Positions 16,946-20,112 of a DNA stretch of 20,112 nt are shown here, piece after piece. This DNA comes from a virus: IMG/VR virus record IMGVR_UViG_3300035698_002589, positions 1-20,112 of that record. One strand, written 5' to 3'. The stretch's first letter is position 1. Each line of letters starts with the position of its first letter. Under the pieces are notes generated by a model. That model was not told the DNA's origin and did not search any database. It saw only the letters and a list, made by a program, of their open reading frames with translations. A program made the position numbers and the translations under genes.

Positions 16946-17289
16946 CGTAACAGCCCCCTGACTTCTACTGTATCTGTTTGCGAAGCCACGAGAACCGTAT
17001 CAACTCTGCCAGCGTAAACATATGAGTCACCCGGAAGCAACACAAACGGACGCTTGTCGCCGCCATCACTGGGCGTTCTTACCCGGATACTAGATGTACC
17101 GCGAGAATAGATATCAACTCCTGCCGGATACTTGACATCTCCATCCTCATCTGTCCAATAAACGACAACGTCTTCACCAGCAGTAGATCCGTCGCTAAAT
17201 TGAATTGGCCGTGAGGAAGAAAATCCCCACGCGCAAACCGCTGCACACACGACAAGAAGCGCAGCCACTATCAAAGAAATCTTTCTCAT
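16942..17289 (-). CDS. Secreted beta-rich protein of unknown function, 115 aa
   Basis: The product begins MRKISLIVAALLVVCAAVCA, a signal peptide with basic n-region and hydrophobic core, cleaved probably near ACAWG (about 20-22). The mature part (about 93 aa) is beta-rich and acidic, with DVVVYWTDEDGDVKYPAGVD, SIRVRTPSDGGDKRPFVLLP and GDSYVYAGRVDTVLVASQTD. No cysteines remain in the mature part and no enzyme motif is seen. The ATG has AGGAG seven bases upstream. The stop overlaps the ATG of the SGNH hydrolase (ATGA), so the two are co-translated and may work together. A small capsid- or tail-decorating beta-sandwich or partner of the hydrolase is possible. The family is not recognised. Confidence 0.75.
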   Translation of the reverse strand: MRKISLIVAALLVVCAAVCAWGFSSSRPIQFSDGSTAGEDVVVYWTDEDGDVKYPAGVDIYSRGTSSIRVRTPSDGGDKRPFVLLPGDSYVYAGRVDTVLVASQTDTVEVRGLLR

Positions 17290-17308
17290 CGTCTTCTCCT
17301 AAGAAGGT

Positions 17309-17368
17309 CTACTTCCGCAACCACCAGAAAATGTCTGCCACAAAGATAGCCAGTATCACCAAGTCCAT
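17309..17368 (-). CDS. Possible 19-residue membrane peptide
   Basis: A short frame (ATG at 17368, TAG at 17309-17311) encodes MDLVILAIFVADIFWWLRK, a single hydrophobic helix with an acidic N-end and a basic C-end. GAGG lies seven bases before the ATG, and the frame sits between the 109-aa spanin-like gene (stop at 17373) and the 115-aa gene (start at 17289), filling the whole gap. Both facts favour translation. Such tiny membrane peptides can act as toxins, antiholins or regulators, but I cannot assign one. It may equally be an accidental ORF in a spacer. Confidence 0.4.
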   Translation of the reverse strand: MDLVILAIFVADIFWWLRK

Positions 17369-17372
17369 CGTA

Positions 17373-17702
17373 CTACCTCGCTACGCTAATCGAAACGTTT
17401 ACCATAAGCGCGTATGCAACGGCACCAGCTACGAACCAAAGTCTGTGGTCGTCATACCAGTGCCGCCCATTCTCGTCTATCTCGCGCTCCAGCCACCCGA
17501 TCTTGAGGCTGTTAAGTGTCTGTGCGCTGTCAGCCTCTATGTGGGCGAACAGCAAGTCTCTCTCCAACCGCACTACATCAAGCTCAAGAGACTCGGCGTA
17601 CCGTTCGAGGTCAGTCTTCGGCTGGATGGTTTCTTGCCCATTCGCCAGCACGGTCATTGACATCACCATCAGCAAGGTCAGCCACGCGATTTTCAGCCTC
17701 AT
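17373..17702 (-). CDS. Signal peptide plus C-terminal TM protein, putative spanin-like
   Basis: The 109-aa product begins MRLKIAWLTLLMVMSMTVLA, a signal peptide with likely cleavage after ANG (about 22). A periplasmic helical, charged stretch follows (about 24-85; DLERYAESLELDVVRLERDL), then a hydrophobic C-terminal segment at about 88-107 (LWFVAGAVAYALMVNVSISV). This N-outside, C-terminal anchored arrangement is the topology of a unimolecular spanin (periplasmic coiled coil between outer and inner membrane), but the lipobox cysteine expected at its N-terminus is absent. It overlaps the 91-aa gene by 92 bases, an overlap style usual for Rz/Rz1 pairs. A spanin subunit is plausible. Another periplasmic membrane protein is not excluded. 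Confidence 0.72.
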   Translation of the reverse strand: MRLKIAWLTLLMVMSMTVLANGQETIQPKTDLERYAESLELDVVRLERDLLFAHIEADSAQTLNSLKIGWLEREIDENGRHWYDDHRLWFVAGAVAYALMVNVSISVAR

Positions 17703-17886
17703 GTCTCACCTGCTCTCTGAGCCTCGCCGAGGTCACTGCTACGGCGACCTTCTCGGCGGCCTGTGCGCGTTTCTCAGAGGACTTCTCTCGTCTGCTGGTG
17801 CCGTGACTGCGTGAGCCGACGAAGAACGCCACCGTGGCGAGCACAGCCGCCACGATGAGTTTCCACTTTGACTTCAGGTTGACCAC
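17611..17886 (-). CDS. N-terminal TM, charged helical protein, putative inner-membrane spanin
   Basis: The 91-aa product begins (GTG)VNLKSKWKLIVAAVLATVAFF: one membrane helix at about 8-24, then a long Arg/Glu/Lys/Ala-rich helical part (SRREKSSEKRAQAAEKVAVA and on), which suggests a coiled coil. This is the arrangement of an i-spanin (Rz-like): inner-membrane anchor and periplasmic coil. The size is smaller than typical Rz (about 150 aa). GTG start: AGGAG lies six bases upstream. The C-terminal region overlaps the following 109-aa gene. The topology with a positive N-terminus favours C-terminus outside. Weak points are the many basic residues in the coil and the lack of a recognisable outer-membrane lipoprotein partner. 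Confidence 0.7.
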   Translation of the reverse strand: MVNLKSKWKLIVAAVLATVAFFVGSRSHGTSRREKSSEKRAQAAEKVAVAVTSARLREQVRHEAENRVADLADGDVNDRAGEWARNHPAED

Positions 17887-17895
17887 GGCGTACTC

Positions 17896-18060
17896 CTAGA
17901 AGAGGGCCCAAACCATCGTGGTATCACTACCGGCTGCTTCGCGGAACGAAATCGAATCAAGCTCGGCATTGATAAAAACACGGCACGGGAACTTCTCTAC
18001 AGTCTTGACGCCCAAGACGCAATGGACGCAACCATTAGCACCCCAACGAGAGCGATACAT
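17896..18060 (-). CDS. Small hypothetical protein, 54 aa, CxxC motif
   Basis: A frame from the ATG at 18060 to TAG at 17896-17898 encodes 54 residues beginning MYRSRWGANGCVHCVLGVKT and ending with SFREAAGSDTTMVWALF. There is a CxxC (GCVHC) near residue 11 and another cysteine at about 26. The ribosome site is weak. The ATG lies 14 bases inside the 25-codon frame whose start has a good ribosome site (see that entry), so the two are nested in different frames. The sequence composition of the last 35 residues looks like a normal beta-rich protein. It is therefore likely that it is translated, either from its own start or by a frameshift from the upstream signal-like frame. Function unknown. Confidence 0.5.
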   Translation of the reverse strand: MYRSRWGANGCVHCVLGVKTVEKFPCRVFINAELDSISFREAAGSDTTMVWALF

Positions 18061-18074
18061 ACGAGCTTTTTCAT
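17997..18074 (-). CDS. Possible 25-residue hydrophobic (signal-like) peptide
   Basis: From the ATG at 18074 to TAG at 17997-17999 the frame encodes 25 residues that begin MKKLVCIALVGVLMVASIAS: a basic n-region followed by a hydrophobic stretch, like a signal peptide or a lone membrane helix. The ribosome site is good (GAGG eight bases upstream). The short tail WASRL then ends at the stop. On its own it would be a tiny membrane peptide. Alternatively it is the N-terminus of a secreted protein whose remainder is read in the 54-aa frame after a frameshift. The last 35 codons of that frame follow directly. The bases do not show an obvious slippery heptamer that I can identify. Confidence 0.4.
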   Translation of the reverse strand: MKKLVCIALVGVLMVASIASWASRL

Positions 18075-18103
18075 CTCACAAGCCTCTTTCACTTGTTCTG
18101 GCC

Positions 18104-18123
18104 AAAACGGGGGTGCACCCCCC
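18104..18123 (-). terminator. Possible Rho-independent terminator after the holin-like gene
   Basis: Immediately after the stop of the two-TM gene the minus-strand RNA reads a G5-6 run, UGCA and C5, then GUUUU. The arms GGGGG and CCCCC pair perfectly around a UGCA loop. The U tract is only four bases, so termination may be partial. It would separate a short terS-to-holin transcript from downstream genes. The very stable stem is clear in the sequence, the function is inferred. Confidence 0.5.
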
Positions 18124-18303
18124 TTACTTCTTGAAAATCTTCTCAGCCGTGGTCGCGCCAGCCAAGATCAGCGCATTGGAAATAACCGTCTGCATCCAGA
18201 TGGAATCCCCAATATTGTGCGCCATAAGTCCCCACATAGCGCCACCAAAGATAAGCAGCGCCATAGCAAACTTCCGCTGCGTAGTCGTCAGATACTCAGT
18301 CAT
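18124..18303 (-). CDS. Two-TM holin-like protein, 59 aa
   Basis: From the ATG at 18303, supported by GGAG seven bases upstream, the product is 59 aa and begins MTEYLTTTQRKFAMALLIFG. Two hydrophobic segments are predicted, at about 12-28 (FAMALLIFGGAMWGLMA) and 36-52 (WMQTVISNALILAGATT), linked by a short polar turn (HNIGDS), and the C-terminus is basic (EKIFKK). This is the pattern of a small class II holin, with both ends in the cytoplasm. A longer in-frame frame reaching 18408 has no ribosome site and would begin with an unusual Arg-rich part, so I reject it. The spanin-like genes nearby support a lysis role. Alternatives are a membrane pilot or antiholin protein. Confidence 0.65.
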   Translation of the reverse strand: MTEYLTTTQRKFAMALLIFGGAMWGLMAHNIGDSIWMQTVISNALILAGATTAEKIFKK

Positions 18304-18322
18304 TTCGTCTCCATTGTTGATG

Positions 18323-18358
18323 TCGTGCCCGTTTGGTTTAGCCCAACTCCGGGCACGA
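18323..18358 (-). promoter_or_regulatory. Long inverted repeat upstream of the holin-like gene
   Basis: A perfect 9-bp inverted repeat, TCGTGCCCG / CGGGCACGA, spans 18323-18331 and 18350-18358 with an 18-base loop. It lies in the 73-base gap before the holin-like gene, with its end about 20 bases before the holin ATG at 18303. There is no U tract after it, so I do not call it a terminator. It could be an mRNA hairpin that influences holin translation or transcript stability, or a protein-binding site. Confidence 0.55.
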
Positions 18359-18376
18359 ACACGCCGTGAACGTCGT

Positions 18377-18592
18377 CTAAACGACCAAAGTGTCACCGAA
18401 GGCGCCATCTTTGACGGCCACCAGCAGTGCCAGCAAATCCTCGTCAGTCTCTATTCCAAGCTCGTCCATACAATCTGAAATCTGTTCCTCAGTATTTGGA
18501 GGATTCGCCCCGTCTGCGCTATACACAACAAAGTCTCTACCGGTATAGGCATAAACGGGCCGTCCATACAGTTTCGCGGTAGCCAACGTCAC
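18377..18592 (-). CDS. Small hypothetical protein, 71 aa
   Basis: From the GTG at 18592, which overlaps the stop of the upstream single-TM gene as GTGA and has AGGTG five bases before it, the product has 71 residues and begins (GTG)TLATAKLYGRPVYAYTGRD. A longer form from a GTG at 18607 lacks a ribosome site. It continues with FVVYSADGANPPNTEEQISD and CMDELGIETDEDLLALLVAV, an acidic helix, and ends with a hydrophobic beta strand (FGDTLVV). No transmembrane segment or enzyme motif is seen. Between two membrane-protein genes, it is probably a phage-specific small protein. Function unknown. Confidence 0.65.
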   Translation of the reverse strand: MTLATAKLYGRPVYAYTGRDFVVYSADGANPPNTEEQISDCMDELGIETDEDLLALLVAVKDGAFGDTLVV

Positions 18593-18750
18593 AGAACACC
18601 TACCCACTTTAACAGCCCTCCGAATGCCACAACGAACAGAATGCCCAAAACCAAGGTGATCATCACCATCAAGACCCAGTCTCCCACTTTACCGAACACA
18701 GCTTTGTATAGCCTCGTGTCTTTCTCTGTCGCTCTAGGCTGACCTGACAT
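18589..18750 (-). CDS. Single-TM small protein, 53 aa
   Basis: From the ATG at 18750 (GGGAG five to seven bases upstream) to TGA at 18589-18591, the product is 53 aa. It begins MSGQPRATEKDTRLYKAVFG, a polar basic N-terminus, and then has one hydrophobic segment of about 25 residues (WVLMVMITLVLGILFVVAFG), closing with GLLKWVGVL. It lies directly after the 65-aa gene and overlaps the next gene by GTGA, a spacing that supports a real gene. A small single-span membrane protein could be an antiholin, a single-TM (class III type) holin, or a membrane-remodelling factor. No homology can be claimed. Confidence 0.65.
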   Translation of the reverse strand: MSGQPRATEKDTRLYKAVFGKVGDWVLMVMITLVLGILFVVAFGGLLKWVGVL

Positions 18751-18774
18751 CACATACTCCCATATGTAGTAAAT

Positions 18775-18972
18775 TCACTCGCCGTCGTTTAGCCGCCCCA
18801 AATTGCCCGCTACGCCACGCACGTCGTCCCGCGCCACTCTGTACCGCTTGCCGCCCGTTCGTCTCGTGGTGGGGACGAGGAGGCGGTTAAAGGAATCAGC
18901 GGGCTCTCTGTGCCGCCACGCGTGCTGCATGATGCCAAACGCCCTGCGGGCTTCGCGGTTGGGAAAGCTCAT
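18775..18972 (-). CDS. Small basic hypothetical protein, 65 aa
   Basis: The chosen start is the ATG at 18972, which overlaps the stop of the preceding gene as ATGA. The product begins MSFPNREARRAFGIMQHAWR. A longer frame from 19020 overlaps the upstream gene by 52 bases with no ribosome site. The product is strongly basic (many Arg residues: REARRAF; TTRRTGGKRYRVARDDVRG) with a Gly/Asn-rich end (GNLGRLNDGE), a composition compatible with nucleic-acid binding. No known motif is seen. It lies 25 bases before the single-TM gene. Function unknown. Confidence 0.55.
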   Translation of the reverse strand: MSFPNREARRAFGIMQHAWRHREPADSFNRLLVPTTRRTGGKRYRVARDDVRGVAGNLGRLNDGE

Positions 18973-19187
18973 CGCAAACGACCAATCGCTGTACCTACGC
19001 TCGAAATGGTTCGGTAGCATTCGAGGGCAAGCCGTGCCCTAAGGCGGCTGCTCCCGCGATAGACCTTCTTCCCGCTGCTGTAAACCGCATAGATAGGTTT
19101 ATTTTTGTATCCAAAATCGACACCACCCTCATAGTGTGTCGATATGCCGTACATCTCGCTTGCGCTGGGATGACAGTCTTCACTCAT
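18969..19187 (-). CDS. Small hypothetical protein, 72 aa
   Basis: I choose the ATG at 19187, which has GGGAG eight bases upstream and overlaps the terS stop (ATGAGTGA). Two in-frame starts lie upstream at 19193 and 19196 but are too close to the ribosome site. The product begins MSEDCHPSASEMYGISTHYE and continues with GGVDFGYKNKPIYAVYSSGK and a basic helix (RGSSRLRARLALECYRTISS). It has no domain that I recognise. It is translationally coupled to the small terminase candidate and to the next gene, so it may serve in packaging or be a host-takeover protein. This cannot be decided. Confidence 0.6.
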   Translation of the reverse strand: MSEDCHPSASEMYGISTHYEGGVDFGYKNKPIYAVYSSGKKVYRGSSRLRARLALECYRTISSVGTAIGRLR

Positions 19188-19698
19188 CGTCATCACTCCC
19201 TACGACTTTGAGGTTAGGTGAACCACTTGAGGTTTGGTTAGTATTGGTAAAAGTGTTGTCGGTACTCTCACAGCCATCCATAGTACCATCATGGGGTACC
19301 GGGGTGTCGGGGGGGGCCCCCCCGTCGAGGGTTATAGGCGTGGGCGCTTCGTCGTCCATCTGGAAGCCAGCGCCTTTATGGGTGACCTCTTGCCTGTCTG
19401 TCCACCCGTCCTTTGCCTTGAGCACGAACGCAGGGCCACCTATGTTGCCCTTGATGGTCCCATCTGCTATGTCGAATGCCCTACGTCGGGCAGCGTCAAC
19501 TCGTCTCTTGTCATACGACAGGCGGTCGTAAGCCAGCTCCTTATCCCTAGCGATAAGGTCGGATAACCCGTGCCTGTCGATGCCGAATGCATCGGCAGTG
19601 TCGGACAGGTTGCCACCGAAACCCCCGTAGACAGCCAGGAACTCCTTTTTAATGCGGGCGTGGACAGAGGGATCTAGATGTTTTCCCGGTATTCCCAC
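19180..19698 (-). CDS. Putative terminase small subunit
   Basis: The 172-aa product begins (GTG)GIPGKHLDPSVHARIKKEFL. A DNA-binding helix-turn-helix-like region lies at about 24-51 (YGGFGGNLSDTADAFGIDRH, then GLSDLIARD). A helical region with RRVDAARRRAFDIADG follows, and about 88-104 reads GPAFVLKAKDGWTDRQE, a pattern common near the end of small terminase proteins (FxLK..GWxxxQE). The remaining 65 residues are Thr/Pro/Asp-rich and likely disordered, ending in acidic SDDDE. TerS recognises the packaging site and feeds DNA to TerL. The GTG start has AGGGT about three bases before it and AAGGA further upstream. It is the first gene of the leftward transcript. Identity rests on these motifs and place, and terL is 4.2 kb away, so some doubt remains. 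Confidence 0.72.
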   Translation of the reverse strand: MGIPGKHLDPSVHARIKKEFLAVYGGFGGNLSDTADAFGIDRHGLSDLIARDKELAYDRLSYDKRRVDAARRRAFDIADGTIKGNIGGPAFVLKAKDGWTDRQEVTHKGAGFQMDDEAPTPITLDGGAPPDTPVPHDGTMDGCESTDNTFTNTNQTSSGSPNLKVVGSDDDE

Positions 19699-19713
19699 TA
19701 CCCTATCCTTCCC

Positions 19714-19728
19714 GTCTCAATATGAGAC
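19714..19728. promoter_or_regulatory. Palindrome in the terS leader (GTCTCAATATGAGAC)
   Basis: A perfect inverted repeat with 6-bp arms (GTCTCA/TGAGAC) and a 3-base centre lies 16 bases upstream of the terS GTG. In RNA it could form a small hairpin next to the ribosome site, or in DNA it could bind a repressor. No match to a known operator is claimed. Confidence 0.4.
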
Positions 19729-19783
19729 ACCCACAACCTATCCAATTACATTGACTTGTGTTGTAGTGTAGCGCTTGTGCGTC

Positions 19784-19799
19784 TGTACCTACAGGTACA
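19784..19799. promoter_or_regulatory. Operator-like palindrome in the divergent region
   Basis: TGTACCT-AC-AGGTACA is a 16-base site with 7-bp arms. It lies next to the leftward promoter candidate and about 47 bases upstream of the rightward -35. This is an arrangement from which a regulator could control the leftward, or both, transcripts. The symmetry is seen. Regulation is inferred. Confidence 0.45.
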
Positions 19800-19827
19800 A
19801 CCTAGTCGTCCCCCATAAACCGGGCAA
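19799..19827 (-). promoter_or_regulatory. Weak leftward sigma70-like promoter candidate
   Basis: On the minus strand TTGCCC (19822-19827) and TAGGTT (19799-19804) are 17 bases apart, and the palindrome at 19784-19799 starts at the expected start-site region. The -35 and -10 each match the consensus only partly. It is the best candidate for driving terS and the late genes, but a phage RNA polymerase or another sigma factor could also be used. Confidence 0.3.
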
Positions 19828-19845
19828 GTTTTCCTAAAGTATCAC

Positions 19846-19874
19846 TTGACTGGTGCCGATGATTATGCTACGTT
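19846..19874 (+). promoter_or_regulatory. Rightward promoter with extended -10
   Basis: TTGACT at 19846-19851 matches the -35 consensus at five of six bases. It is 17 bases from TACGTT (19869-19874), which is preceded by TG at 19866-19867 (TGnTAnnnT, an extended -10). The predicted start is about 35 bases before the rightward gene start at 19917. The spacing and extended motif make this a credible promoter for the rightward gene. Confidence 0.6.
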
Positions 19875-19916
19875 GGCTTAGTCAACAGACACCGCACACA
19901 AACGAAGGGTGAAGCG

Positions 19917-20112
19917 ATGATTAAATCCACAATCACAGCAGCATATATGCTTGGGTTCTGCCGGATGAATTACACTGGAGGTCCACGCCTATCACCGTAC
20001 GGCGCAGTTCAAGCCCTTCACATGATTGGGCTCCCCAACGGGGCAGACCATTGCCTCGCTTGCGAAAGGGGTGCCACAGACGCGGAACAGGGCCGGGTGG
20101 TAAATTTTGCCG
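19917..20112 (+). CDS. Start of a rightward gene of unknown function, 3' end beyond window
   Basis: From the ATG at 19917 (GAAGGGTGAAGCG just upstream) the frame stays open to the edge, giving at least 65 residues. It begins MIKSTITAAYMLGFCRMNYT and continues with GGPRLSPYGAVQALHMIGLP, then NGADHCLACERGATDAEQGR. The HCLACERG segment hints at a metal- or redox-type cysteine pair but is not diagnostic. It is divergent to the late operon and follows the best promoter of the window, so it is likely the first gene of an early or regulatory transcript. Function unknown. Confidence 0.65.
   Translation, partial: MIKSTITAAYMLGFCRMNYTGGPRLSPYGAVQALHMIGLPNGADHCLACERGATDAEQGRVVNFA

Larger units (their letters stand above)
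19699..19916. other. Divergent intergenic control region
   Basis: About 220 bases separate the leftward terS gene from the rightward gene. It is the only long non-coding stretch in the window and holds two palindromes and one promoter candidate in each direction. No tRNA, att-like core or replication-origin repeat array is visible to me. Confidence 0.8.

Noticed and set aside
18304-18408. Longer N-terminus for the holin-like protein
   Set aside because: No ribosome site, a strongly basic extension that does not fit a holin, and it would read through the hairpin region 18323-18358. The ATG at 18303 has GGAG upstream.
18973-19020. Longer start of the 65-aa protein
   Set aside because: It would overlap the preceding gene by 52 bases without a ribosome site. 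The ATGA junction at 18969-18972 is the more typical coupling.
19751-19779. Second TTGACT as a rightward promoter
   Set aside because: TTGACT at 19751-19756 has no -10-like hexamer at 16-18 bases, so it is not called a promoter.
1-20112. tRNA genes, CRISPR arrays, integrase or transposase
   Set aside because: No cloverleaf, repeat-spacer pattern, integrase catalytic motif or transposase was seen in either strand by eye.

Overview
The window is a late (virion and lysis) gene block of a tailed bacteriophage or prophage, most likely a short-tailed (podovirus-type) one. The evidence is an ordered series of packaging, head and tail genes on the minus strand. These are a putative small terminase, large terminase, portal, acidic scaffold-like protein, major capsid protein, small head protein, two head-tail adaptor-like proteins, a beta-helix tailspike-like protein, a large beta-rich tail protein and at least two ejection-protein-like genes. 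No tape-measure, sheath or major tail tube gene is seen. Genes are tightly packed (ATGA, TTGA, GTGA and TAATG junctions), so one long leftward transcript is likely. No host gene, integrase, tRNA or CRISPR is visible. Spanin-like proteins and Sec-type signal peptides suggest a Gram-negative host, but this is inference and the host cannot be named.

Layout from right to left, the direction of transcription. (1) 19699-20112: a divergent control region of about 220 bp with a good rightward sigma70-like extended -10 promoter, two small palindromes and the start of a rightward gene cut by the window edge. (2) 17309-19698: small terminase candidate, then a run of very small genes, many with predicted membrane segments: a single-TM protein, a two-TM holin-like protein, two nested micro-ORFs, two spanin-like proteins and a 19-residue membrane peptide. 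(3) 14999-17289: a secreted 115-aa beta-rich protein coupled by ATGA to a 648-aa secreted SGNH (GDSL) hydrolase. (4) 8116-14999: large terminase, AT-hook/zinc-ribbon protein, portal, FmdB-type zinc-ribbon protein, scaffold-like protein, major capsid protein and small head protein. (5) 1-8106: two paralogous adaptors, the tailspike-like protein (with a signal peptide), the large tail protein, a 40-aa gene, and two Gly/Ala/Gln-rich proteins that look like internal (ejection) proteins. The last runs off the left edge.

Working together, the terminases and portal would package DNA into a head built on the scaffold. The adaptors and the 878-aa protein would close the head and form the short tail. 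The tailspike-like protein and SGNH hydrolase would act on surface polysaccharide, and the internal proteins would be ejected with DNA. The island between the two terminase genes would run lysis, although no endolysin is recognised here. The most unusual points are that the beta-helix protein and the hydrolase carry export signals, that the terminase subunits are about 4.2 kb apart around this island, and that two zinc-ribbon genes flank the portal gene.
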